A stretch of DNA of 64,000 nt from Leptospirillum sp. (GTDB taxonomy: Bacteria; Nitrospirota; Leptospirillia; Leptospirillales; Leptospirillaceae): assembly GCA_027315205.1 (NCBI GenBank), contig DAHUYM010000001.1:269243-333242 (forward strand), read 5' to 3'. Made by a program: the position numbers and the translations under genes. Positions 8,838-17,590 of the stretch are shown piece after piece (the first letter of the stretch is position 1; every line of letters starts with the position of its first letter). A model generated the notes under the pieces. It did no database searches, was not told the DNA's origin, and saw nothing but the letters and a program-made list of their open reading frames with translations.

Positions 8838-8972
8838 TCACACGGTCAAGCGATGCCGGCCTTTTGCGCGTCGCCGTTTGATGACGTTGCGCCCTTGCGG
8901 GGTCGACATTCTCTTTAAGAATCCGTGGGTTCGCTTCCTTCGAAGATTGCTTGGACGAAATGTGATGGACAT
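8838..8972 (-). CDS. rpmH: 50S ribosomal protein L34
   Basis: A 44-residue, strongly basic L34. It begins [18 protein letters not shown] and ends GRHRLTV, with [19 protein letters not shown] in the middle, matching the family almost throughout (the usual first residues are MKRTFQPS). It heads the rpmH-rnpA-yidD-yidC-mnmE-mnmG run. In many bacteria dnaA lies directly next to rpmH on the opposite strand. Here the neighbour is rplI, and dnaA is about 40 kb away. Confidence 0.97.
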   Translation of the reverse strand: MSITFRPSNLRRKRTHGFLKRMSTPQGRNVIKRRRAKGRHRLTV

Positions 8973-9028
8973 AGAAAACTCCCTCAAACCTTGCTAGGGG
9001 GTGATTTCCCCGAATTCGTTGACGACCT

Positions 9029-9484
9029 CTATGCTTCGGGGTGAATATGGACGTTGACTTTGGAGCGCAATCCGCCAGAAAGTCGTACGAGGACTTCCAC
9101 CGTTCCGATTTCCCGGATCGGGCGTTCCAGGTGAACCTGTTTCTTGTCGAGATGAATGTCGAGTTTGGCGAGAGCTTCGACAATGTCGTGAGCCGTCACG
9201 GAACCGAACATTTTCTCGTTCTCTCCGACTTTCACGGGAAGAGACACTTCAAGGGAGGCCAAACGATCGGAAAGATCCTGGAGCTCTACCCTTTGCTTTT
9301 CAGCACGTTCCCTGGCCAAACGCCGCTGGTGTTCGACGAACGCCAAGTTCTGGCTGTCGGCTTCGACACCAAGTTTCTGGGGGATCAGGTAATTGCGCGC
9401 GAACCCCCTCGATACCTGGACCAAGTCTCCCGCATGGCCCAATTTGTCCACATCTTCCTTCAAAACCACCGCGACCTTGCTCAT
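9029..9484 (-). CDS. rplI: 50S ribosomal protein L9
   Basis: L9 binds 23S rRNA domain V and affects translational fidelity. The ATG at 9484 follows AAGGAGG closely and gives 151 residues beginning MSKVAVVLKEDVDKLGHAGDLV. It carries the L9 signature GFARNYLIPQKLGVEA at about residues 25-40, the long connecting helix (about 41-75), and a C-terminal RNA-binding domain with SVTAHDIVEAL. An open frame upstream of this ATG has no family similarity and was trimmed. L9 usually sits with rpsF and rpsR; its place next to rpmH is less common. Confidence 0.97.
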   Translation of the reverse strand: MSKVAVVLKEDVDKLGHAGDLVQVSRGFARNYLIPQKLGVEADSQNLAFVEHQRRLARERAEKQRVELQDLSDRLASLEVSLPVKVGENEKMFGSVTAHDIVEALAKLDIHLDKKQVHLERPIREIGTVEVLVRLSGGLRSKVNVHIHPEA

Positions 9485-9583
9485 ACTTCCTCCTTGTCCA
9501 GAACCCACGGAGATTATCAGATCAGGACGCAATCCGTCAACAAATCCGTCTTGGCACACTCCGGAAACGCCGGTCGATAAAGC

Positions 9584-10408
9584 ATGAACAGCGAAACTGC
9601 CACGATCTCTATTCCGGACGGGACGCTTCAGTGCGTTACCATCCGGTACGATATCCACCGAGATCGCTATCGTCTCGATTGGAAGTTCGATACTCCGGTT
9701 CTATCGGTTCCACGTGGAACAACGCGATCCGAGATCGAATCCATCCTGCATAGGCACCGCAGATGGATCGGACGAAGGAAATCGGAACGGGAACGAGCGG
9801 GTAAAACCGTGGCCGACACTCCTTCGGACATAAGTATTCCATTCGCCGGAAACATCTTTCATCCCGAACGGTCGGGGGATAACATCCGGGCGGTGACGGC
9901 GGATTTCAAAAGGAGAAAAATCCTCGTCCCGACAGGAATCGGCGAACCTTCATCTTCCGAAGCCATCCGGCTCTGGATCCTGGAACAATTCGTCCGGCAG
10001 ATCACGGGATCCCTCGACATCTGGTTTGAGCAGACGGGATTTCATCCCGCCCGGATTCACATCCGGGCCACCAGGTCCCAATGGGGAAGCATGTCCGCAA
10101 GCGGAAACCTGTCCCTTTCCTGGTACCTTTTCCCGAATTCGCCCAGGACTCTCCATTACATTGTCCTCCACGAACTTGTTCATCTGCGGTACCGCAACCA
10201 CTCCCAGGCGTTCTGGAACAAAGTCGAATCCCATGACCCGGAATACCGGAACGCACGGAAGGAACTCAAAACACCTATAGGGTGTCCGGCATGGCTTTCA
10301 GATCTTCCGGGCGGCAAGGCCCAGATTCGAGTCCCTTGGGAACCGGCCAGGGGTCGAAAGAAAGTGTCCGGTCCGGTTGAAGACTCCGAAAGGATCGTTC
10401 TACTATAA
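9584..10408 (+). CDS. YgjP-like (DUF45/SprT-like) zinc metallopeptidase
   Basis: A 274-residue protein with the zincin motif HELVH at residues 196-200, followed by LRYRNHSQAFW with a further His at about 206. This is the pattern of the YgjP/DUF45 family, predicted zinc proteases whose substrates are mostly unknown. The N-terminal part (about 15-70) is the family's beta domain, and RSQWGSMSASGNLSLSW before the zinc site is also conserved. The start follows a good spacing from the divergent rplI gene. A parS-like 16-mer lies within codons for about residues 41-46. The gene is followed by the cobalamin cluster with no obvious functional link. Confidence 0.85.
   Translation: MNSETATISIPDGTLQCVTIRYDIHRDRYRLDWKFDTPVLSVPRGTTRSEIESILHRHRRWIGRRKSERERAGKTVADTPSDISIPFAGNIFHPERSGDNIRAVTADFKRRKILVPTGIGEPSSSEAIRLWILEQFVRQITGSLDIWFEQTGFHPARIHIRATRSQWGSMSASGNLSLSWYLFPNSPRTLHYIVLHELVHLRYRNHSQAFWNKVESHDPEYRNARKELKTPIGCPAWLSDLPGGKAQIRVPWEPARGRKKVSGPVEDSERIVLL
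9706..9721. promoter_or_regulatory. parS-like site inside a coding gene (one mismatch)
   Basis: GGTTCCACGTGGAACA matches the perfect parS at 2871-2886 at 15 of 16 positions; only the first base differs. It lies inside the metallopeptidase gene, about 6.8 kb from parAB. Secondary parS sites within genes near the origin are common in bacteria. Whether ParB binds this one is an inference. Confidence 0.7.
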
Positions 10409-10479
10409 AAGACCGTCTGTTCAATTTATGGAAAATCCCGGTTTCCGGTCACGAAAGTCGGAAGTCGCTGGAAACCCGA

Positions 10480-11628
10480 GTGTCCCGAGGTCCAAGATTG
10501 GAAGCGCCGACCAACCGAAAAAAACTGCGAACCGGCTATACGACCGGGGCCTGTTCCCAAGCCGGGGTCCGCGCGTGTCTTCTCTCGCTCCTCGAAGGGG
10601 CCCCGATCCGGGATGTCGAGGTCGTGCTTCCCATTGGAAAGAAGGCCGCGTTCCACTTGAAAACCTCGACCTTCGACGCATCCGGGCCACCCCGGGCCCA
10701 TGCTTCCCTTATAAAGGACGGGGGAGACGATCCCGATTGCACCCATGGGGCGGAAATCATTACCGACATCGTGCTCGTTCCCGAGCCGGGGGTCAGGTTC
10801 CACAGGGGATCCGGGGTCGGCTGGATCTCGAAGCCCGGTCTCGGCCTGGCGGTCGGTGAACCGGCGATCAACCCGGTTCCGAGACAATCGATGGAGCGTG
10901 AATTCGAAAGCTTGTATCCCAGGATCAAATCGTGGTCGAAAAACCGATTCGGATGGCCCGACGTGGGGATCGACGTGACAATCTCCATTCCCAACGGGGA
11001 AGAACTTGCAAAAGAAACCTTGAACGGAAGGCTCGGAATCCTCGAGGGGCTTTCGATTCTCGGAACGAAAGGAATCGTTGTTCCGTTCAGCACATCCGCT
11101 TATCGCGCAAGCATTTCCCAGGCGATGGACGTGGCCGTCGCCCGGGGCATCAAGACTCTGGTCCTCACCACGGGAGGGCAAAGCGAAAAATTTGCGCAGA
11201 AGATCCTGTCCGGACTTCCCGAGGAAGCGTTCGTCCAGATCGGGGATTTCGCAGGATTTTCAATACGCGAAGCGGGCAAACGATCAATCGAAAAAGTTGT
11301 GATGGCAGGACTGATGGGGAAGTTTTCCAAACTTGCGACCGGAGTCAAGCAGACGCATGCCGCGGGTTCCCAGGTCGACTTCGATTTTCTTTCGAAGCTC
11401 GCTAAAGAGTCGGGAGCGTCAGAGTCCCTGGTCGAAGCGATACGGAATGCGAACACGGCCCGTCATGCCGGAGAGCTTGCCGCGGAATCCGGATTTCCGG
11501 CATTTTTTCAAGCGATCTGCGAACGTATCTTGTATCATTTTTCGAAGATCCCGAGCGGACCGCCTTCCATCGGCATCCTATTGACCGATTTCCAGGGGAA
11601 ACAGATTGGATACGCCGAAACCGATTGA
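10480..11628 (+). CDS. cbiD: Cobalt-precorrin-5B (C1)-methyltransferase CbiD
   Basis: CbiD carries out the C1 methylation and ring-contraction follow-up step of the anaerobic (early cobalt) cobalamin pathway, using S-adenosylmethionine. The 382-residue frame has the family start LRTGYTTGACSQAG at about residues 17-30, then DPDCTHGAEI, GEPAINPVPR and the nucleotide-binding stretch LVLTTGGQSEKF. The GTG at 10480 is the furthest supported start. A later start just before KLRTGYTTG is possible, since no strong Shine-Dalgarno site is visible. It leads the cluster cbiD-E-T-G-H-cobO; no cobalamin riboswitch is evident in the 70-base gap upstream. Confidence 0.95.
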   Translation: MSRGPRLEAPTNRKKLRTGYTTGACSQAGVRACLLSLLEGAPIRDVEVVLPIGKKAAFHLKTSTFDASGPPRAHASLIKDGGDDPDCTHGAEIITDIVLVPEPGVRFHRGSGVGWISKPGLGLAVGEPAINPVPRQSMEREFESLYPRIKSWSKNRFGWPDVGIDVTISIPNGEELAKETLNGRLGILEGLSILGTKGIVVPFSTSAYRASISQAMDVAVARGIKTLVLTTGGQSEKFAQKILSGLPEEAFVQIGDFAGFSIREAGKRSIEKVVMAGLMGKFSKLATGVKQTHAAGSQVDFDFLSKLAKESGASESLVEAIRNANTARHAGELAAESGFPAFFQAICERILYHFSKIPSGPPSIGILLTDFQGKQIGYAETD

Positions 11629-12292
11629 AACGAATTCGCCGAATATCCACGTGATCGGGATGGAACCGGAAGGCTTGAGAACAGACGACCCCCGATTCTC
11701 GGGACTGTTTTTCCGCTGCCGGTTTCTCGCGGGAGGCCGCCGACATCTCGAGACCCTGTCCGGTCCCCTTCCCGAGGACGCGGAACGGTTCGAAATCCGT
11801 TCCGACCTCAAGAGCCTGTCGGAGCGTCTAAAACCGTTCGAAAAGACCGTTCCGTCCCGCGAAACGGCGATCGTGCTCTCATCGGGAGACCCCCTCTATT
11901 ACGGCATCGGTACTCGCCTATTGAAGGACCTTTCCCCCGATTCGGTCTGTTTCCATCCCGCCACGACGTTGGCCCAACGCGCCTTTTCCCTCCTGAAAAA
12001 ACCCTGGGAAAGAGCCCGGGTGGGATCGATTCATAGCCGCTCGGCCGATTCCATCCTCCCCCTCCTGGAGTCTGAAGGAGTGGTGGCCGTCTATACCGAC
12101 GGGACGGAAGGACCCGGGACCGTTCTCGAACTCTGCCGGAATTCGGGAAAAACGCCGGCAGAGTTCTGGGTCGTCGAAAACATCGGGCTTCCGGACCAAC
12201 GTGTCCGTTGTTTTTCTCCCCCCCAACTCGATATCGTGGGAAAGACGGACTTCACATCCCTGAACATCGTCGTCATCACACTCAATCCATGA
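11606..12292 (+). CDS. cbiE: Cobalt-precorrin-7 (C5)-methyltransferase CbiE
   Basis: CbiE methylates C5 of the corrin ring and pairs with CbiT, with which it is fused in CobL of aerobic organisms. The 228-residue product has the tetrapyrrole methylase fold: a glycine-poor N-terminal strand (IHVIGM), LAGGRRHLE, VLSSGDPLYYGIGTRLL (about residues 90-106), and the C-terminal ENIGLPDQRVR. The TTG start at 11606 overlaps cbiD by 23 bases and is preceded by AGGGGA. The stop overlaps the cbiT ATG, so expression is coupled. The N-terminal glycine motif is weaker than usual. Confidence 0.88.
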   Translation: MDTPKPIETNSPNIHVIGMEPEGLRTDDPRFSGLFFRCRFLAGGRRHLETLSGPLPEDAERFEIRSDLKSLSERLKPFEKTVPSRETAIVLSSGDPLYYGIGTRLLKDLSPDSVCFHPATTLAQRAFSLLKKPWERARVGSIHSRSADSILPLLESEGVVAVYTDGTEGPGTVLELCRNSGKTPAEFWVVENIGLPDQRVRCFSPPQLDIVGKTDFTSLNIVVITLNP

Positions 12293-12921
12293 GGTCGCGC
12301 ACCGTGTCCCATCCACTTTTCGGAATCCCTGACGAACGCTTCTTCTTCACAGTACCGAGGAAAGGCCTGATCACGAAAGCCGAAATCCGGGTCCTTTCGC
12401 TATCGAAACTGGACCTCCGGCCGGGACAGACCCTTTGGGACATCGGCGCCGGATCCGGGTCCGTGGGCATCGAGGCGGCCCGTCTCATGCCGGACCTGAC
12501 CGTCGTCGCCATCGAAAAGGACCGTGAAGACTTCGATTGCCTCATGAAAAACATCGAGACGTTCGGGGTGACAGACCGGTTCCACCCGATCCACGGGAAA
12601 GCCCCCGAAGACCTCCCGGAATCCCCAAAACCCGACAGGGTGTTCATCGGGGGATCGGGAGGCCGGATGGCACCCCTCCTCGACCGGGCAAAAGCCGTTC
12701 TTCCCCCCGGTGGGGTGATCGTCCTCAACCTCGCTACCTTTGAAAACACGGCCGAAGCCCTCACATGGGCGAATGCCTCCGGCATCGAACCAGATATCTC
12801 GCATGTCCAGATCGGAAGGGGAAAACTCTTGGTCGGACTCCATCGCATCGACGCGCTCAATCCCGTCTGGATCATGACCCTGACCCTTCCGGGCGGAACC
12901 GCTGAGGACGGGACCCCATGA
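12289..12921 (+). CDS. cbiT: Cobalt-precorrin-6B (C15)-methyltransferase CbiT
   Basis: CbiT methylates C15 and decarboxylates the C12 acetate side chain of the corrin intermediate. The ATG at 12289 overlaps the cbiE stop (ATGA) and gives 210 residues. The family entry sequence GIPDERFFFTVPRKGLITKAEIRV is followed by the Rossmann SAM site WDIGAGSGSVGIEAARL (about residues 45-61) and VVAIEKD. FIGGSGGRM is the next conserved block. It overlaps cbiG by four bases. cbiE and cbiT are separate genes here, as in the anaerobic pathway. Confidence 0.95.
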   Translation: MRSRTVSHPLFGIPDERFFFTVPRKGLITKAEIRVLSLSKLDLRPGQTLWDIGAGSGSVGIEAARLMPDLTVVAIEKDREDFDCLMKNIETFGVTDRFHPIHGKAPEDLPESPKPDRVFIGGSGGRMAPLLDRAKAVLPPGGVIVLNLATFENTAEALTWANASGIEPDISHVQIGRGKLLVGLHRIDALNPVWIMTLTLPGGTAEDGTP

Positions 12922-14051
12922 CGATCCCCGCTTCGGAACGGATCGCGATTGTCACCATCACGCGTCCCGGCCTGGGGGTGGCGCTCAAAATCCAGGGAAG
13001 GGTCGCGGCCGATCTCTATGTGTCCGAACGATACGTCGATCCGGCCGATACCCGTATGATCTCCTTTGACGGAATTGTAAAGAATCTCCTGCCGGGCCTG
13101 TTCGAGCGTTACGACGGTATCGTTCTCGTCATGGCCCTGGGAATCGTCGTCAGGACAATCGCGCCCCTGATACAGGACAAAAAACACGATCCGGGAATCG
13201 TCGTCGTCGACGTCTCCGGCCGTTTCGCGATCAGTGTCCTTTCCGGACACCTCGGCGGTGCCAACCAACTTGCCCGTGACGTGGCCGAACCCATCGGAGC
13301 GACGCCGGTCATCACCACCGGTACCGATGCGACGGGAACCATCGCCCCGGATCTGATGTCGAAAGAAATCGGGGCCGACCTCGAGCCCTTCGATCTCCTG
13401 AAGAGGGTCAGTTCGGCCATCGTCGACGGCGACAAGGTTCTGATACTAAACCCCGAACGCATCCCGTTCCCCTCTCTCCAGGGCCCGATGAAACCCCACA
13501 TTCTTGTCCACGACCGATGGCCGGATCCCGTACCTCAAACCAGGGCCGCCGTCGTAATTTCAAACCGGACCGACAGGCCGACCCAAACTCTTCCGGTCCA
13601 CGTGACGATTTACCCGCGTACACTTGCCGTCGGGATCGGATGCAACCGGGGGACGGCGTTCGAAGAGATCCGGGACCTAGTCTTGGACGAATTCAGGAAG
13701 AACCATCTCGCGACATCCTCTATCCGTAAATTCGGAACCATCGACCTGAAAAGCGACGAAGCGGGAATCATAGAAACCGCGCGCCATTTTGACCGGGCCC
13801 TGGCGACTTTCACACGCGAGGAACTCTCTGCCGTTCCTGTGCCGACCCCTTCCCAGGCCGTCCTTGATCACGTCGGAACCCCCGGGGTCGCGGAACCCGC
13901 GGCCGTCCTTGTCCTAAAAAAGGACCCCCCGTTCGCAGGAGGGCAGGTCCGCATTGTCATTACCAAGACGAAATCCCTTAACGCCACCCTTTCGGTGTCG
14001 GAGTGGATACCGGATTCTCCGGATTCCTCGTCCCGCACCGACAATACATAA
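12918..14051 (+). CDS. cbiG: Cobalt-precorrin-5A hydrolase CbiG
   Basis: CbiG opens the delta-lactone of cobalt-precorrin-5A and releases the two-carbon fragment as acetaldehyde, a step specific to the anaerobic cobalamin route. The 377 residues contain the N-terminal CbiG domain with VLVMALGIVVRTIAPLIQDKKHDPGIVVVD (read in two blocks at about 70-98) and VLSGHLGGANQLA. They end with the C-terminal domain LAVGIGCNRGTAFEEI (about 235-250). The ATG overlaps the cbiT stop. Its presence with cbiD, cbiE, cbiT and cbiH shows the early-cobalt pathway. The other genes (cbiC, cbiF, cbiJ, cbiL and so on) must be elsewhere. Confidence 0.95.
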   Translation: MTIPASERIAIVTITRPGLGVALKIQGRVAADLYVSERYVDPADTRMISFDGIVKNLLPGLFERYDGIVLVMALGIVVRTIAPLIQDKKHDPGIVVVDVSGRFAISVLSGHLGGANQLARDVAEPIGATPVITTGTDATGTIAPDLMSKEIGADLEPFDLLKRVSSAIVDGDKVLILNPERIPFPSLQGPMKPHILVHDRWPDPVPQTRAAVVISNRTDRPTQTLPVHVTIYPRTLAVGIGCNRGTAFEEIRDLVLDEFRKNHLATSSIRKFGTIDLKSDEAGIIETARHFDRALATFTREELSAVPVPTPSQAVLDHVGTPGVAEPAAVLVLKKDPPFAGGQVRIVITKTKSLNATLSVSEWIPDSPDSSSRTDNT

Positions 14052-14064
14052 AGGAATGCAAACG

Positions 14065-14889
14065 ATGTCCCAAGACCCTGCCTCCGTGCCGGCTTCCCGT
14101 CCGGGCAAACTCCTTCTCGTCGGATTCGGCCCCGGATCCGAAGAACACCTGACGTTCCGCGCCAAGAAAGCCATTGAAGAAGCCGAGTGCGTGATCGGCT
14201 ACAGAACCTACATCGACCTTGTCCGGCCCCTGATCGCCGGAAAGGAAGTTATCCAGACGGGAATGACGGAAGAGATCGAACGGGCTTCGCTTGCCGTCGA
14301 CCTGGCCTACCAGGGACGTACCGTGGCACTTGTCAGCAGCGGGGACGTCGGCATTTACGGGATGGCCGGACTCGCTTTCGAAGTCTTGGCCGACCGGGGA
14401 TGGACCGGATCGGAAATCTCCGTGGAGGTGATCCCGGGCGTCACGGCCCTGTCCTCCTGCGCATCGGTCCTTGGAGCTCCCCTCATGCACGATTTCGCCT
14501 CGATCAGTCTCTCCGACCTCCTCACCCCATGGGAAATCATCGTAAAACGGCTCCATGCCGCCGCACAGGCGGATTTTGTCGTCGCCCTGTACAACCCAAA
14601 GTCGTCGAAAAGGGTCCGCCAGATCGAAGAGGCACAGGAAATTTTCCTGAAGTACCGGACCCCCGAAACCCCCGTCGGAATCGTAAAAAGCGCGACCAGG
14701 GAAGGGGAGTCGATCGTCATTTCGACGATCTCAGACATGCTCTCCCATCCGATCGGCATGCTGACGACCATCCTGATCGGGAACTCGCAAACCAAGATCT
14801 TTCAGAACCGGATGGTCACCCCAAGGGGATATCAACGGAAATACGACATCCATACCGGAGACCGGCTGGCGCGGAGTGAGCGGAGATGA
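14065..14889 (+). CDS. cbiH: Cobalt-factor III / precorrin-3B C17-methyltransferase CbiH
   Basis: CbiH methylates C17 with ring contraction in cobalamin synthesis. The ATG at 14065 is preceded by AAAGGA at nine bases and gives 274 residues; another ATG lies nine bases upstream, directly against that site. Tetrapyrrole methylase hallmarks are LLLVGFGPGSEEHLT near the N-terminus, VIGYRTYIDLV, ALVSSGDVGIYGMAGLA, VEVIPGVTALSSCAS and DFVVALYNPKS. It follows cbiG by 13 bases and overlaps cobO by four, so it is part of the same operon. Confidence 0.95.
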   Translation: MSQDPASVPASRPGKLLLVGFGPGSEEHLTFRAKKAIEEAECVIGYRTYIDLVRPLIAGKEVIQTGMTEEIERASLAVDLAYQGRTVALVSSGDVGIYGMAGLAFEVLADRGWTGSEISVEVIPGVTALSSCASVLGAPLMHDFASISLSDLLTPWEIIVKRLHAAAQADFVVALYNPKSSKRVRQIEEAQEIFLKYRTPETPVGIVKSATREGESIVISTISDMLSHPIGMLTTILIGNSQTKIFQNRMVTPRGYQRKYDIHTGDRLARSERR

Positions 14890-15422
14890 CCGAAGGGGAG
14901 AATCAGAAAGGGCTTGTGATCGTCCACACCGGAAACGGGAAAGGAAAAACCACGGCTGCCCTCGGAATGGCATTCCGTGCCGCGGGATACGGATACAAAG
15001 TTCTTATGGTCCAGTTCATCAAGGGCTCCTGGCATTACGGTGAACTCGACGCCGCCAAGAAGTTCGAGGGAATCCTGACGATCCGTCCTATGGGGGAAGG
15101 GTTCACCTGGGAGACCAAAAACCCCGAGCGGGACCGGGAAGTGGCCCAGAAAGCCTTTGCGTACGGGAGGGATGAAGCCCTTACCGGGAAATACCATATG
15201 GTCATCTTTGATGAAATCAACGTTGCCCTGCGGTATCATTATGTCGATATCGATCAGGTTCTCGACCTGATCGGCAAAAAGGCCGAATCCCTCCATCTGG
15301 TGTTCACCGGGCGGGATGCCCATCCGGATCTCATCGAACGGGCGGACCTCGTCACGGAGATGAAGAGTCTGAAACACCCCTTCGACAAAGGGATACTGGC
15401 CCAGAAAGGAGTCGAGTTCTGA
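14886..15422 (+). CDS. cobO: Cob(I)yrinic acid a,c-diamide adenosyltransferase (CobO/BtuR type)
   Basis: This enzyme transfers the 5'-deoxyadenosyl group from ATP to cob(I)alamin or its corrinoid precursor. The 178 residues show the P-loop GNGKGKTT at 16-23, VQFIKGSWHYGEL, VIFDEINVALRY and LVFTGRDAHPDLIERADLVTEM, all diagnostic for the CobA/CobO/BtuR family. It overlaps cbiH upstream (ATGA), and its stop touches the def start. It is the last recognisable corrinoid gene of the cluster. Confidence 0.96.
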   Translation: MTEGENQKGLVIVHTGNGKGKTTAALGMAFRAAGYGYKVLMVQFIKGSWHYGELDAAKKFEGILTIRPMGEGFTWETKNPERDREVAQKAFAYGRDEALTGKYHMVIFDEINVALRYHYVDIDQVLDLIGKKAESLHLVFTGRDAHPDLIERADLVTEMKSLKHPFDKGILAQKGVEF

Positions 15423-15976
15423 TGTCCCTTTTGAAGATCGCGAAGATGGGAAACCCCATCCTTCGCAAGATCGCCGAGCCGGTTTCGACGAAAGAACTTG
15501 AAACCGTCGAATTCCAGAAATTCATCGACGACATGGTCGAGACCATGCGGGACGGGGACGGTCTGGGACTGGCAGCTCCCCAGGTGCACGTTTCCAAGCA
15601 GGTCGTCGTCATCGAATCCTTCGAAAACGAGCGTTATCCGGACGCTCCTACGATTCCCCTCCTGATCCTCGTCAACCCGGTCTTCAAATATATGTCGAGA
15701 GAGACCCGAACCGGCTGGGAAGGATGCCTGTCCGTCGACAACCTGAGGGGAAAGGTCACCCGATCCCGGGCCGTCAAGTTGGAAGCAGTCGACCGGAACG
15801 GGAACGCCCTCGTCCTGGAATGGGAGGATTTCCCGGCCGTCGTGCTCCAGCACGAGACGGACCATCTCCGGGGACACCTGTTCATCGACCGGATGAAGGA
15901 CCTGTCGACTCTTACTCACCTAGACGAGTTCGGAAAGTTCTGGATCAAGGGGGAGAACGACGTCCGGGAAGTCTGA
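15422..15976 (+). CDS. def: Peptide deformylase
   Basis: Def removes the N-formyl group from nascent proteins using a metal ion, often Fe(II). All three motifs are present in the 184 residues: GLGLAAPQ (47-54), EGCLS with metal-ligand Cys102, and QHETDH (143-148) with His144 and His148 as ligands and the Glu as catalytic base. The start overlaps the cobO stop by one base, so def is probably transcribed with the cobalamin genes. It converges with pyrF, one base separating the stops. Confidence 0.97.
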   Translation: MSLLKIAKMGNPILRKIAEPVSTKELETVEFQKFIDDMVETMRDGDGLGLAAPQVHVSKQVVVIESFENERYPDAPTIPLLILVNPVFKYMSRETRTGWEGCLSVDNLRGKVTRSRAVKLEAVDRNGNALVLEWEDFPAVVLQHETDHLRGHLFIDRMKDLSTLTHLDEFGKFWIKGENDVREV

Positions 15977-15977
15977 T

Positions 15978-16709
15978 CTATTCCGGTCGGCATTGACCGA
16001 GGATCTCTTCAAGGGTTTTTTCGGGTGTCGGGCTTTCGAGTATGGGACGGCCGACCACGAGGAGGTCGGAACCGTTTTCGAGGGCCCTGGCAGGCGTTTC
16101 CGACAAGACCTGGTCATCCCCCGAACCCGCTTCGGGCCGAACGAAGCGGATCCCGGGGGTCACGATGAAAGGTCCAGGGCCCCATTCCTCCCTCGCACGA
16201 ACGACGTCCCCAGGAGCCATCACCAGGCCGTCCGCTCCGGCATCGAGCGCCGCCTTTCCCAGCCTTTGGATCCCTTCCCACCGGTCTTTGATCCCCAGAA
16301 GGCAAAGCTCTCCCTTCGCAAGGTGGGTGAGGAGAGTGACCGCGATAACCAGTGGACGGTTCTCCCCCTTTTTTTCCGCCGCTTCCCGAGCCGCACTGAT
16401 CATGGCCGGACCCCCCTGGGCATGGATCGTCACCAACCGAACCGACCGACCGGGTAAGCCCCGGATTGCTTCCGATACCGTATGCGGGATATCGTGCCAC
16501 TTGAAATCCAGGAAAACCGGGCATGTTCCCGATTCGATCCAGTCCGTGACGGAACCGGCGGCACGGACGTACAGGACGGGCCCGATCTTGACCATGCCCA
16601 GGCTCGGGCCAAGCCGTTCAAGAAGGGATTCCGCCGTCGGCCAGTCGGGGGTATCGAGCGCCAGGCACACCGGATTTTTGAGAGACCGCCTTAGGTTCTC
16701 CGTAGTCAT
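15978..16709 (-). CDS. pyrF: Orotidine 5'-phosphate decarboxylase
   Basis: PyrF makes UMP from OMP, the last step of pyrimidine nucleotide synthesis. I start at the ATG at 16709, which overlaps the prmA stop (ATGA) and gives 243 residues. The extra 158 codons upstream in this frame are the shadow of prmA. Motifs are VCLALDT, VKIGPVLY, the catalytic FLDFKWHDIP at about 67-76, AVTLLT, VTPGIRF and LVVGRPI. Two differences from many bacterial PyrF proteins are FLDFKWHD in place of FLDLKFHD and the second Gly-rich segment; neither removes a catalytic residue. Confidence 0.96.
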   Translation of the reverse strand: MTTENLRRSLKNPVCLALDTPDWPTAESLLERLGPSLGMVKIGPVLYVRAAGSVTDWIESGTCPVFLDFKWHDIPHTVSEAIRGLPGRSVRLVTIHAQGGPAMISAAREAAEKKGENRPLVIAVTLLTHLAKGELCLLGIKDRWEGIQRLGKAALDAGADGLVMAPGDVVRAREEWGPGPFIVTPGIRFVRPEAGSGDDQVLSETPARALENGSDLLVVGRPILESPTPEKTLEEILGQCRPE

Positions 16710-17590
16710 CGCGTCCTGCCGATCTTCCTGAGAGACACTGTGTGGAATTTTCGTCCGCGGTGGACCGAAAACGGCTCGGGGCAGATCGCGGTCACCGAAT
16801 CCAGTTCTCCGGTTGAAATGCCCGAGAGGATCATCGTTCCCCCTTCCGGGAGAACTCCCCACCATTCCGGGAAATACCGGGTGATGACGCTTCCCGTGAC
16901 GTTGGCGACGATCAGAGGGAAAACGATCTTTTCCGCCATCACGAGACGAAACAGGTCGCCGATATCGGAAAGAACCGTCGATCGACTTGTATATCCGTTC
17001 CGGTCGATATTGGCACGGGTCGCCTCGCGCGCCAGGGGATCGTCGTCCACCGAGAGCAGGCGATCCCCGTGTCCCATAGCCAAAGCCGCGATTCCTAGGA
17101 TCCCGGTGCCGGACCCAAAATCCAGAACGGCCCGATCGGTTACCGGGGGAACCGGCATATGGTCGACAAGGAGCGAAAGGCAACGGCCCGTCGTTTCGTG
17201 GTGTCCGGTACCGAATGCCAGGTGGGGATGGATCCGGAGGACCGGTCCTCCCGGTACGGGTTCATCGTCCCAGTCCGGCACGATATTGAGCCACCCGTTC
17301 ACACGGAACCTTTTAAAACCCTGGCGTTTCCAGAGCTCTTCCCAGTCCCGGTCGGTCAGCCGCTCCTCGGACAGGATCTCCCCGCCCAGAGAGCGGGCTC
17401 CCTCCCGAAGGAGCAGGAGTTTCATTTCATCGATGTCGTCCATGAATACCGACAAGACCCGACGGGATCGTATCCGCTCTTCCACCACCGGTTGGCCGGT
17501 GGCGCGAGAAAGCCATCCCGAGAGGGTCTCCACGGTTGACGGGGGACAGCCGAAACGGATCTGCCGATACTCCTTCGTCGACGGTATCAT
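16706..17590 (-). CDS. prmA: Ribosomal protein L11 methyltransferase PrmA
   Basis: PrmA methylates lysines and the N-terminus of ribosomal protein L11. The ATG at 17590 overlaps the upstream yjbQ stop (ATGA) and is preceded by GGGAG, giving 294 residues. A 25-residue upstream extension is the yjbQ shadow. Recognisable blocks are [12 protein letters not shown] (the PrmA signature, with Thr/His contacts), [14 protein letters not shown] for SAM binding, [15 protein letters not shown], and VANVTGSV in place of the usual ANI motif. The C-terminus GRKFHTVSL is typical. It lies between yjbQ and pyrF in one transcription unit. Confidence 0.93.
   Translation of the reverse strand: MIPSTKEYRQIRFGCPPSTVETLSGWLSRATGQPVVEERIRSRRVLSVFMDDIDEMKLLLLREGARSLGGEILSEERLTDRDWEELWKRQGFKRFRVNGWLNIVPDWDDEPVPGGPVLRIHPHLAFGTGHHETTGRCLSLLVDHMPVPPVTDRAVLDFGSGTGILGIAALAMGHGDRLLSVDDDPLAREATRANIDRNGYTSRSTVLSDIGDLFRLVMAEKIVFPLIVANVTGSVITRYFPEWWGVLPEGGTMILSGISTGELDSVTAICPEPFSVHRGRKFHTVSLRKIGRTR

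Noticed and set aside
10409..10479. Cobalamin riboswitch upstream of cbiD
   Set aside because: The gap is only about 70 bases and has no B12-box-like conserved core, so none is claimed.
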